Positions 49,901-56,436 of a stretch of DNA of 56,436 bases are shown here, piece by piece. Origin of the DNA: DATAEU01 sp046735355 (GTDB lineage: Bacteria > Actinomycetota > UBA4738 > HRBIN12). Within the stretch, counting starts at the first letter, position 1; each line of letters opens with the position of its first letter. Where the stretch lies: the NCBI GenBank assembly GCA_046735355.1, contig JBKPTC010000011.1, forward strand, positions 1-56,436. Reading direction: 5' to 3'. The notes under the pieces were generated by a model, which saw nothing but the letters and a program-made list of their open reading frames with translations, was not told the origin of the DNA and ran no database searches. A program made the position numbers and the translations under genes.

Positions 49901-50110
49901 TCACCAGTCGTCGGGCAGCTCGCTCTCCGCGTCGAGCTCGCGGGCGCGCTTCTTGATCCAGCGCTTGGCCTCGTCCTTGTCCTTGGCTCGGCCGTAGGAC
50001 TGGATCGCGTCGCTCAGATCGTCCCGGTTGCGGATCGGGAACGAGCCGTCCGGCAACGCCTTGCCCTGCTCGGCGAGCTTCCGCCGTTCGGCGGTGTCCA
50101 GGTCAGCCAT
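49901..50110 (-). CDS. Small conserved hypothetical protein (DUF6582-like)
   Basis: 69 residues, MADLDTAERRKLAEQGKALPDGSFPIRNRDDLSDAI. The 'TAERRKLA..G.ALPDGSFPIRN..DL..AI...GR' pattern is one I recall from small bacterial and phage proteins, in the latter sometimes attached to head-maturation proteases. Highly charged and helical, ending ELPDDW. Strong ribosome site GAAGGAGGTG before the ATG at 50110. Function unknown. Confidence 0.7.
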   Translation of the reverse strand: MADLDTAERRKLAEQGKALPDGSFPIRNRDDLSDAIQSYGRAKDKDEAKRWIKKRARELDAESELPDDW

Positions 50111-50180
50111 CGGCACCTCCTTCGTCACGTGGAGATGTCCCCGCACAGGCGCCGTTGTATCCGCCTCGACAGCGGGCGCC

Positions 50181-51305
50181 TCACGACCGGACGCGCTCGC
50201 CCTTCGGATCGTAGAACGGCCCCGTCGAGATCTCGGCCCGCCACGTCGAGTCGCCCTCGACGGTCACGGCCGCATCCGAGCGAACGGCGTCCGGGCTGAC
50301 GTAGGCGAGCGCGAGCGATCGCCCGACGGCCCAGCCGCGGTCGGCCGAGGTCACCGTTCCGATCTGCTCGCCGTCCGCGCGGACGATGTCGCCCGGCTTC
50401 GCGAGCGGCTCCAGGTCCTCGAACGCCAGGCCCACGAGCGTCCGCTCGACGCCTGAGTCGCGCTGGCGGCGGAGCGCGCCGGCGCCCGCGAACTCCCGGC
50501 CCTCGAGGTCGACGGCCCATCCGAGCCCGGCCTCGAGCGGCGTGGTGGTCTCGTCCAGGTCGAGCCCGTACAGCGGATACCGCTTCTCGATGCGAACGCT
50601 CCGCAGCGCGCCGAGCCCGGCCGGCAGCGCCGCGAGCGGGCGTCCGGCCTCGAGCACCGCGTCCCAGACCGCCTCGGCGTAGTCGCGCGGGTAATACAGC
50701 TCGTAGCCGAGCTCACCCGAGTAGCCCGTCCGCGACAGCACCATCGGAACCTCGGCGACGTCGGCGCGCACGAACCGGAAGTACGGCAGCGCGTCGTTCG
50801 AGAGGTCGGCGTCGGTCAGGCCCGACAGCAGCTCGCGCGACCGCGGCCCCTGCACCGAGAGGTACGCCGTTCCCGAGATCGTGTTGGTCACGTACGCGGC
50901 CATGTCCTGCGCCGCCCGCTCGAGCAGCTCCTCCACGACGAGGGCGCGGGCCGGCGTGGCGATCACCCAGATGTGGTCGGAACCCAGCCGGTACACCGTG
51001 AGGTCGTCGACGATGCCGCCGCGCTCGTTGAGCAGCGACGTGTACACGACCTGCCCGTCGGTCGCGAGGCGCCGCTCGACGTCGCGAGCCGCGACGGAGG
51101 CGACGGCCCGCGCCGCGTCGGGTCCCTTCACGTCGATCGGGCCCTGGTAGTACACGTCGTAGACGCCGGCGGCGTTCCGCGTCGCGAGGTGCTCCTCCTC
51201 GGTCGAGCTGAACACAACCGCGGCGTCGAAGCCGATGCGGTCGCCGAGCTCGGCTCCGAGCTCCACGAACCGGTGGAAGTACGGCGTGTGTCTGCGCGGC
51301 GGCAC
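50181..51305 (-). CDS. GcvT-like folate-dependent C1 transferase (aminomethyltransferase family)
   Basis: 374 residues from a GTG at 51305 with a strong ribosome site (GAGGAGGA). GcvT fold: AGVYDVYYQGPIDVKGPDAARAV, GGIVDDLTVYRLGSDHIWVIATPA, LSVQGPRSRELLSGL, VPMVLSRTGYSGELGYELYY, RIEKRYPLYGLDLDETTTPLEAGLGWAVD and a C-terminal barrel with VGLAFEDLE. It resembles the folate domain of sarcosine or dimethylglycine dehydrogenases and stand-alone GcvT homologues. It is the last gene of the Rieske operon and could take the one-carbon unit released by demethylation. Confidence 0.85.
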   Translation of the reverse strand: MPPRRHTPYFHRFVELGAELGDRIGFDAAVVFSSTEEEHLATRNAAGVYDVYYQGPIDVKGPDAARAVASVAARDVERRLATDGQVVYTSLLNERGGIVDDLTVYRLGSDHIWVIATPARALVVEELLERAAQDMAAYVTNTISGTAYLSVQGPRSRELLSGLTDADLSNDALPYFRFVRADVAEVPMVLSRTGYSGELGYELYYPRDYAEAVWDAVLEAGRPLAALPAGLGALRSVRIEKRYPLYGLDLDETTTPLEAGLGWAVDLEGREFAGAGALRRQRDSGVERTLVGLAFEDLEPLAKPGDIVRADGEQIGTVTSADRGWAVGRSLALAYVSPDAVRSDAAVTVEGDSTWRAEISTGPFYDPKGERVRS

Positions 51306-51352
51306 TGCTCCTCCTCGGCGATCGATCGGCGGCGCGGGCCGGACCGTCGCCC

Positions 51353-52573
51353 CTACGTGCCCTCCATGACGCCGACGAACAGGTTGTCCCAGTCCTGCTG
51401 CTCGTCGGGCGTGAGCGTGCGGTAGGCGTGGAGTTGCTCGTACATCTGATCCGTCGGAAAGACGAGCTCGCTGTTCGCGACCTCGGTCTCGCCCTGTTGC
51501 TTCAGGACGTCCTGCGCCTTCGGAACCGGCGACATCGTCCCGATCCACGCCGTGAGCATCGCCGCGATCTTGGGATCGAACACGAAGTCCATCCATTCGA
51601 TCGCATCGACGGGCGCGTTCGAGCCCTGCGGGATGCACAGGTAGTCGGTCCACAGCAGCCCGCCCTCGTCCGGCACCGCGAACCGAAGGTTGTCGTAGCC
51701 GTCGAGGTTCGACTGGTGGATGTCGGGCGACCACGCCATCGTCGCCGCGAGGTTGCCCTGCTGGAGCTCGCCGATGTAGCCCTGGCCGAAGTACTTGCGA
51801 AGGATGCCGCTGTCGCGCTGCTCGCGCAGCATGTCGGCGGCGCGCTGCCAGTCCTCCGGCGTCGACTCCGACGGCTCGACGCCGAGTCCGAGGAGGGTGA
51901 AGTTCGGCATGTCCTCGGTGTCGTTGAACATGCCGATCTTGCCCTTGAACTCTTCGCTGAACAGGTCCTTGATGCTGGTGATCTCGCGTCCGGTGAGCTC
52001 GATGTTGTAGCCGATGCCGGTCACGCCCGAGGCGAACGGCACGCCGTGCCGATGGCCCGGGTCGAACGATGGGTCGAGGAACTTGGGCGCGGCGTTCGCC
52101 TTGAAGTTCGTCAGGCGCGAGTCGTCGAGCGGGATCAGGTAGTCGAGCTGGATCATCGTCGGGAACCACCTCGGATAGCCCATGACGATGAGGTCGAAGC
52201 CCGTCGGATCGCCCGCCGCGAGGACCGGCTGGATCTTGCCGAAGAACGACGGATAGTCCTGGATCACCTCGAGGTACTTCACGTCGATGCCGGTCTGCTG
52301 CTCGAACGCCTCGATCGACGGATGGACGACCTGGCCGTTCACCTTCTTCTTGTCGATGTAGAACGGCCAGTTGGCGAACACCATCTCACTGACCTGCTTC
52401 TGCGAGGCCCAGTCGAACCCCGCCGAGGCCGAGGCGCTCGCGCTCTGCCCGCCGGTGCCGTTCGAGTCGGAGCCGCACGCCTCGAGCAGCGCGGCGAGGC
52501 CGATCGCGCCGAGCCCGTACGCGCCGTTCCGAAGGAACGTCCGTCGCGGAAACCGCCGTTCCGTTCCGTTCAT
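51353..52573 (-). CDS. Spermidine/putrescine-type (PotD) substrate-binding lipoprotein
   Basis: 406 residues. The N-terminus FPRRTFLRNGAYGLGAIGLAALLEAC has a twin-arginine motif (Arg10-Arg11) and a lipobox-like Cys33, so export may use the Tat route. The fold is PotD-like: VFANWPFYIDKKK, FEQQTGIDVKYLEVIQDYPSFFGKIQP, FDLIVMGYPRWFPTMIQLDYLIPLD, GVTGIGYN and a C-terminal DYLCIPQGSNAPVDAIEWMDFVFDP. Polyamine-type proteins also bind betaine-like amines. The ATG follows a G-rich ribosome site. No cognate permease or ATPase is in the window. Confidence 0.9.
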   Translation of the reverse strand: MNGTERRFPRRTFLRNGAYGLGAIGLAALLEACGSDSNGTGGQSASASASAGFDWASQKQVSEMVFANWPFYIDKKKVNGQVVHPSIEAFEQQTGIDVKYLEVIQDYPSFFGKIQPVLAAGDPTGFDLIVMGYPRWFPTMIQLDYLIPLDDSRLTNFKANAAPKFLDPSFDPGHRHGVPFASGVTGIGYNIELTGREITSIKDLFSEEFKGKIGMFNDTEDMPNFTLLGLGVEPSESTPEDWQRAADMLREQRDSGILRKYFGQGYIGELQQGNLAATMAWSPDIHQSNLDGYDNLRFAVPDEGGLLWTDYLCIPQGSNAPVDAIEWMDFVFDPKIAAMLTAWIGTMSPVPKAQDVLKQQGETEVANSELVFPTDQMYEQLHAYRTLTPDEQQDWDNLFVGVMEGT

Positions 52574-52590
52574 CGCTTCCCCCCGATCGC

Positions 52591-53805
52591 TCATCCGTTC
52601 CACAGCTCGAGCGGCAGCTCGTTCAGCACCTCGGCGCCGTCGGCCGTCACCGCCACCATCTGTTCGAGGACCACGCCGCCGGTTCCCGGGATCGCGATCC
52701 CGGGCTCGACGCAGACGACGACGCCCTCGCGCAGCTCGAACTCCGCGTCGCCGAGACCGAGGGGCATCTCGTGCTGGCCGGCGCCGATCCCGTGCGGCAT
52801 GTAGTAGCCCCAGAAGCGCTCGCCGAGTCCCGCGTCCTCAACCGCCTCACGCGCCGCGTGATGCACGGATGCGACGCTCGCGCCCGGCCGCATCGCGTCG
52901 ACGGCCGCGACGACCGCGTCGCGCGCCCCCTCGAGCATCGCGCGCTGCGTCGCGTCGGGCGTTCCACGCACGACGGCCCGGCACATGTCGCCGTGATAGC
53001 CGGCGACGCGAGCCCCGAGGTCGAGGACCACGAGGTCGCCCGGCTCGATCGTCCGGCCCTCCGGCAGGAACGTGCTGAGGCCGGTGCGCGGGCCGCTGCC
53101 GGCGACCGTCGTGAACGCGAGCTCGGCGCCGTTCGCGCGGATCGCCGCCTCCGCGGCGGCCACCATCTCGATCTCGGTGACGCCGCGGTCGACGAGCTCG
53201 AGCCCGGCGCGCATGCCGAGATCCGAGATACGCGCGGCCTCGCGCAGCAGCTCGATCTCGGCCGCCGACTTGACCGTGCGCTGGCGCGAGGTGAGCCAGG
53301 TCGCGTCGACGAGCTCGACGCCGGACAGGACCTCGGCCATCGCAAGATAAGCGGGCGCCGGCAGGAACTCGAGCCCGCTGATGCCGACGCGGCGCGCGCT
53401 TCCGCCGTCCAAGACCAGCTTGCCGAGCAGCGCGCCGGGATGCCGGTCGAACAGCACCTCGCCGGCGAATGCCTCCTCCCTGGCGCGCTCGAGATCCCAC
53501 TCGGCATCGGTGACGAGGATCGTCGGCCCGCTCGCCGGCACGACGACGTACGACATCTCCTCGTCGATGCACGACCATCGCGCGAGATACCAGAGGTCCG
53601 CGGGCGCCCAGTCACGATGCGCGCCGTAGCAGACGAGCGCGTCGAATCCCTCCTCGGCCATCGAGACCTGCAGTCGTTCGACGCGCGAGGCGAGCTCGTC
53701 GTCGCGGAGCGCGGCCGCCGTCGCCGGCGTGCGGTCGATCACGGGCGCTCCGTCTCGCGGCAACGACGATGTGCGGGCAGGCAACGGTCCGACGAGCGCG
53801 TTCAC
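52591..53805 (-). CDS. M24 family metallopeptidase / creatinase-like (Xaa-Pro aminopeptidase family)
   Basis: 404 residues from a GTG with GGAGG upstream. The N-terminal creatinase domain (about 35-165) contains YGAHRDWAPADLWYLARW. The catalytic pita-bread domain has the metal ligands: Asp in VVLDLGARVAGYHGDMCRAV (two Asp), His in MPHGIGAGQHEMP, and Glu in CVEPGI and VLEQMV. All five ligands appear present, so a dimetal peptidase of the Xaa-Pro/dipeptidase kind is possible; creatinase-like C-N hydrolases keep the fold but lack metal. In this operon, cleavage of a proline- or methylamine-containing compound is plausible. Confidence 0.88.
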   Translation of the reverse strand: MNALVGPLPARTSSLPRDGAPVIDRTPATAAALRDDELASRVERLQVSMAEEGFDALVCYGAHRDWAPADLWYLARWSCIDEEMSYVVVPASGPTILVTDAEWDLERAREEAFAGEVLFDRHPGALLGKLVLDGGSARRVGISGLEFLPAPAYLAMAEVLSGVELVDATWLTSRQRTVKSAAEIELLREAARISDLGMRAGLELVDRGVTEIEMVAAAEAAIRANGAELAFTTVAGSGPRTGLSTFLPEGRTIEPGDLVVLDLGARVAGYHGDMCRAVVRGTPDATQRAMLEGARDAVVAAVDAMRPGASVASVHHAAREAVEDAGLGERFWGYYMPHGIGAGQHEMPLGLGDAEFELREGVVVCVEPGIAIPGTGGVVLEQMVAVTADGAEVLNELPLELWNG

Positions 53806-53889
53806 GAGGCCTCCGGGTGCGACGGCACGCGGGACGATACCGCGGATGGATCGCCGGCGCCGGTGCCGTGCCGGATCGCGCCGCGGCCG

Positions 53890-55020
53890 TCAGTCGGCCG
53901 AGGCGCGGAGCGCGCGGTAACGCTCGGCGAACCGATGGAGCAACGCGTCCTGCGGCGGATACACGCCCTGGACGAACCCTGCCGAGCGCACGCCTCGCTG
54001 CGCCCGCTCGCAGACGTCCCAGTCCTGACGGCTGACGAGGTCGAGGAACTCGACCATGTCGGAGCAGTCGAAGCCTGGTTCCGCGATCGTCTCGGGCCGG
54101 AACAGGTACTCGGAGACGACGGTCGTGTGCGCCGGCCCCGACGGATACAGCGTGTAGACCATCGCACCGGTGGAGACGAGGTTCATCAGCACGTTCGGCA
54201 GGATCGAGTAGCCCCAATACGTCCGGCAGTCCTGCGCGGTCAGTCCCGGAAGGCTCGGCAGCGTCGACGTGCCGCTCAGCGTGAACGTCGTGACGCCCTC
54301 GGCGAGCTCGGCGCCGAGATCCGGCCGGTCCGGATCGAACACCATTCCCTTGCGGTACATCGGGACGATCGCCGACAGCTCCCGGTGCACGCTCGGACAG
54401 TGCAGGCACTCGTTGAAGTTGTCGTGGATGATCTTCCAGTTCGCGGCGACCTCGTACACGATCCGGTGCCCGACGCGGAGGTCACCGACGCCGTACCGGT
54501 CGTACTCGAGCGGCGCGTCGGGCTCCTCGGCGAGCTGATCGAGCAGCGGTCGCGGGTCGTCACCGAGGTGGACGAACACGAAGCCCTGCCACTCGTCGCA
54601 CGCGACCGACCGCAGCGGATAGGCGCTCCGGTCGAAGTCGTCGCTCTCACGCACGTTCGGGGTCCCGACGAGGTGCCCCTCGAGGTCGTAGCTCCAGTTG
54701 TGATACGGGCAGACGAAGGCGCCCTTGGCGCTGCCGCGCTCGTCGTCGCACAGCACGCTGCCGCGATGGCGGCACACGTTGTAGAAGGCTCGGATCGCGC
54801 CGTCCCGCCCGCGAACCACGAGGATCCCCTCGCCGGCGACGTCCCGGGCGACGTAGTCGCCGGGGGCCGCCAGCTCCTCCGCGCGGCCGATGCAGAACCA
54901 GGTCCGCCGGAAGACGGTGCGCTGCTCGAGCCGCCATACGTCCTCGTCGACGTAGTCCCGGCCGGGCAGGCCGGGGAACGTCCGGTCGATCGCGACGCCG
55001 GCGATCGCCTCGTCGAGCAT
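53890..55020 (-). CDS. Rieske non-heme iron oxygenase, alpha subunit (GbcA/CntA-like)
   Basis: 376 residues. The Rieske 2Fe-2S site is Cys83-x-His85 and Cys104-x2-His107 (CRHRGSVLC, FVCPYHNWSY). The mononuclear iron site is in HDNFNECLHCPSVH (His207, His212), with a later Asp in RQDWDVC. The start at 55020 follows GAGGAGG. NFNECxHCPxVH is typical of oxygenases that demethylate or cleave quaternary amines such as glycine betaine, carnitine and stachydrine. A reductase partner gene is not seen here. As first gene of the operon with M24, PotD-like and GcvT-like genes, it points to N-methyl amine breakdown. Confidence 0.9.
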   Translation of the reverse strand: MLDEAIAGVAIDRTFPGLPGRDYVDEDVWRLEQRTVFRRTWFCIGRAEELAAPGDYVARDVAGEGILVVRGRDGAIRAFYNVCRHRGSVLCDDERGSAKGAFVCPYHNWSYDLEGHLVGTPNVRESDDFDRSAYPLRSVACDEWQGFVFVHLGDDPRPLLDQLAEEPDAPLEYDRYGVGDLRVGHRIVYEVAANWKIIHDNFNECLHCPSVHRELSAIVPMYRKGMVFDPDRPDLGAELAEGVTTFTLSGTSTLPSLPGLTAQDCRTYWGYSILPNVLMNLVSTGAMVYTLYPSGPAHTTVVSEYLFRPETIAEPGFDCSDMVEFLDLVSRQDWDVCERAQRGVRSAGFVQGVYPPQDALLHRFAERYRALRASAD

Positions 55021-55125
55021 CAGAAACGCCTCCTCGCGTGGACGACCCCGGGAGCGTGCGTCGGCGCGCGCTCGCGTGTCAACGGGCTCCACCGACCGCC
55101 CGAATCCGGCCGATACGCAAGGAAC

Positions 55126-55338
55126 ATGTTCGGACGCCTGCGCCGCGCCGCTCACCGACGTGAACACGACGCCGAGTCCAGGGCACGCGCCCTGGAGATC
55201 GTCGAGCGTCTGGCCGAGGAGTCGGAGCGGGCGCCGAGAGAGGTCGAGCGCCACCGGCTGTCGGGAGCAGCGATGGATCGCCAGCGGATCTCCAGCGGCG
55301 ACCCCACCGGCCGCGACCGCGGTCCCCGCCGCCGGTAG
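55126..55338 (+). CDS. Small hypothetical basic protein
   Basis: 70 residues beginning MFGRLRRAAHRREHDAESRARALEIVERLAEESERAP. Ribosome site AAGGAAC close to the ATG. The central part could be an amphipathic helix; the tail is Arg-rich. Codon bias is compatible with coding but the composition is simple. Real gene status is uncertain. Confidence 0.4.
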   Translation: MFGRLRRAAHRREHDAESRARALEIVERLAEESERAPREVERHRLSGAAMDRQRISSGDPTGRDRGPRRR

Positions 55339-55353
55339 CGGCCGAGGCGCGAG

Positions 55354-55527
55354 CTACCGAGCCGACGATCGTTGCGAGGCGACGGTCCGCATCGGGCGCT
55401 GCGGATGCGACTCGTTCGCGGCAGCGTGACGGTCGCAGAGCGCGAACTGCACCTTGCCCATCACACACCACGTCGTGGCGGCCCGGCGACACTCACCTCG
55501 ATCCCGGACCTTGCCCCAGCACTTCAT
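55354..55527 (-). CDS. Tiny Cys-rich protein, possible zinc finger
   Basis: 57 residues. Ribosome site AAGGGGGT 5 nt before the ATG at 55527. The sequence has Cys3, Cys13, Cys21, Cys31 and His34, with CVMGKVQFALCDRHAA resembling the second half of small zinc-binding domains ('...CDRHA'). It lies alone, convergent with the 55126-55338 ORF. I do not recognise the family. Support comes from the ribosome site and the spaced cysteines only. Confidence 0.45.
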   Translation of the reverse strand: MKCWGKVRDRGECRRAATTWCVMGKVQFALCDRHAAANESHPQRPMRTVASQRSSAR

Positions 55528-55703
55528 CCCGACCCCCTTGACGTCGTGCTGTGGCTATCGGCGCGCATCCGTCCGACGTGAAGCGTTCGGGTCGGGAATG
55601 TTCACGACGATCGCGCACCCGGGGTACCGTCAGGCCGCAGGCATGAGGAATAATCTCCAGACATCACGAAGCAGGCCGGCACGGAGCAGGGGGAGGAGCA
55701 CGC
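55528..55703. other. Intergenic stretch
   Basis: With the tiny gene at 55354-55527, this makes up the 365-bp gap between the gene ending at 55338 and the KST-repeat gene. I see only the good ribosome site GGGGAGGAG before 55704. It is less GC-rich around 55640-55670, where the promoter of the KST gene may lie, but no clear -35/-10 pair stands out. Confidence 0.4.
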
Positions 55704-56436
55704 ATGGCGGTCGAGGGATCTATGAGCGACGGAACGCCGATCGACGACGAACGGCGGATGGACGCCGACGCCGACCCGATGGCGATGGCCGAGGGTGAGA
55801 CGGGCGGCATGGACGACGCCGCCGGCATGACCGAGATGGACCCCATGACGTCCGACATGGGTGACGCGGCGTCGACGGACGACGCCGCCGACAGCCGCCC
55901 GACGACGACGCGGTCGGCAACCCGCCGCTCGCCGTCGCGCACGTCCACCGCGAAGACGTCGACGGCCAAGCGGACAGGCAAGAAGTCCACGGCCAAGAAG
56001 TCCACGGCCAAGAAGTCCACGGCCAAGAAGTCGACCGCCAAGCGCGGCGGCGCGAAGAAGTCCACGGCGAAGAAGTCGACGGCGAAGAAGTCCACCGCCA
56101 AGAGGTCGACGGCCAAGAGGTCCACTGGTCGGAAGTCCACGAGTCGGAAGTCCACCGCGAAGAGGTCAACGGGTCGGAAGTCGACGGGGAAGAAGTCCAC
56201 CGCCAAGCGCGGCGGCGCGAAGAAGTCCACCGCGAAGAAGTCCACGGGCCGGAAGTCCACGGGCCGGAAGTCCACGGGCCGGAAGTCGACGGCAAAGAAG
56301 TCCACCGCCAAGCGCCGCGGCGGGAAGAAGTCGACGGCGAAGCGTTCGAGCTCGCGGAAGTCGACGGGCCGGAAGTCGACGGGCCGGAAGTCGACGGGCC
56401 GGAAGTCGACGGGCCGGAAGTCGACGGGCCGGAAGT
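55704..56436 (+). CDS. Acidic-head, KST-repeat (histone H1-like tail) protein, 3' truncated
   Basis: The frame is open from the ATG at 55704 (ribosome site GGGGAGGAG) to the window end, at least 244 residues. Residues 1-65 are strongly acidic and Met-rich (DADADPMAMAEGETGGMDD, MTEMDPMTSDMGD). A Ser/Thr/Arg-rich hinge (66-85) follows. From about residue 86 the protein is nearly all five-residue repeats of (K/R)(K/R)ST(A/G), such as AKKST, AKRST and GRKST, broken by three Gly-rich spacers (two KRGGA and one KRRGG). Such Lys/Ser/Thr-rich tails resemble histone H1 tails and the C-terminal tails of actinobacterial HU and Hc1-like proteins, which bind and compact DNA. The acidic head may mask the tail or bind partners. 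Any domain beyond the edge is unseen. Confidence 0.75.
   Translation, partial: MAVEGSMSDGTPIDDERRMDADADPMAMAEGETGGMDDAAGMTEMDPMTSDMGDAASTDDAADSRPTTTRSATRRSPSRTSTAKTSTAKRTGKKSTAKKSTAKKSTAKKSTAKRGGAKKSTAKKSTAKKSTAKRSTAKRSTGRKSTSRKSTAKRSTGRKSTGKKSTAKRGGAKKSTAKKSTGRKSTGRKSTGRKSTAKKSTAKRRGGKKSTAKRSSSRKSTGRKSTGRKSTGRKSTGRKSTGRK
55980..56436 (+). repeat. 15-bp tandem repeat tract coding for (K/R)KST(A/G)
   Basis: Degenerate 15-bp units fill most of the region. The last 82 nt (56355-56436) are perfect copies of cggaagtcgacgggc, about 5.5 units, running into the window end. Confidence 0.9.

Noticed and set aside
55077..55082. TTGACA on the minus strand as -35 of the Rieske operon
   Set aside because: No acceptable -10 lies 16-19 nt downstream (GCACGC), so the match may be chance.
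55079..55492. Minus-strand 137-codon frame
   Set aside because: Arg/Ala/Gly-rich with no ribosome site or motif, and overlaps the more plausible small ORFs at 55126-55338 and 55354-55527.
55664..56311. Minus-strand frame with VDFFAVDFRPVDF repeats
   Set aside because: It is the reverse complement of the 15-bp KST repeat tract; the plus strand has a ribosome site and a sensible acidic-to-basic protein.
55980..56436. Possible CRISPR or non-coding satellite array
   Set aside because: Units are 15 bp, directly adjacent without spacers and in frame with a coding sequence.

Overview
The window is one high-GC (about 70% by eye), gene-dense bacterial segment of roughly 50 genes with very short intergenic gaps. 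Many start codons sit at GTGA/ATGA overlaps. Several genes have a TAnnnT hexamer only 6-10 nt before the start codon, the pattern of leaderless actinobacterial promoters. Codon use, these promoters and the family content (cyanophycin enzymes, LLM oxidoreductase, cyclase-AAA-TPR protein, TIGR03118 protein) suggest an actinobacterium, possibly a deep-branching one such as Thermoleophilia; a Chloroflexota origin cannot be excluded. I see no rRNA, tRNA, transposase, phage gene or CRISPR array.

Layout. 1-2.2 kb: the end of a TolB/WD40-like protein and a secreted PQQ-type beta-propeller. 2.3-5.6 kb (minus): a signalling operon of stand-alone receiver, membrane histidine kinase and a cyclase-receiver-LuxR fusion, with two palindromes upstream. 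5.7-12 kb: a membrane protein, then cyanophycinase and cyanophycin synthetase (GTGA-coupled), facing tail-to-tail and overlapping a second CphA-like Mur ligase. 12-19 kb: a zinc-ribbon/cyclase/AAA/TPR giant, a small secreted protein, an MFS transporter, a small zinc-finger protein, a cold-shock protein with a strong terminator, and a TIGR03118 protein. 19.4-25 kb (minus): a complete oligopeptide-type ABC importer (binding protein, two permeases, two ATPases). 25.2-30.7 kb (minus): a membrane adenylate cyclase coupled to an osmoprotectant-type binding protein, then a DMSP-demethylase-like GcvT protein followed by a CocE hydrolase. The operator-like motif before the DmdA-like gene is also found before the oligopeptide-binding protein.

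30.7-36 kb: SIS-domain protein, LLM oxidoreductase, DHDPS-family aldolase and an orphan form-II CoxL-like molybdenum hydroxylase whose frame runs on into the aldolase gene. 36-41 kb (plus): an SDR, an overlapping degenerate SDR, and a sugar-type ABC importer (no ATPase) followed by a QueF-like protein that lacks the catalytic cysteine. 41-48 kb: a cytoplasmic GH5/GH42-like glycosidase coupled to a deacetylase-like protein, then SDR, PfkB kinase, Gfo/Idh oxidoreductase and TIM-barrel isomerase, which together look like a sugar-catabolic locus. 48-50 kb: small housekeeping-type proteins. 50.2-55 kb (minus): an operon of Rieske oxygenase, M24 peptidase/creatinase-like enzyme, polyamine-type binding protein and GcvT-like C1 transferase, suggestive of N-methylated amine breakdown. 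55-56.4 kb: two tiny ORFs and an open-ended gene with an acidic head and a histone-H1-like KKSTA/GRKST tail; the window ends inside perfect 15-bp repeats.

The most unusual items are the Cys-less QueF-like protein in an importer operon, the cyclase-REC-LuxR operon with its palindromes, the shared operator of the peptide importer and DmdA-like/CocE operon, the missing stop of the molybdenum hydroxylase, and the acidic-head/KST-tail protein. All functions are assigned by reading sequence motifs from memory; no database search was run.
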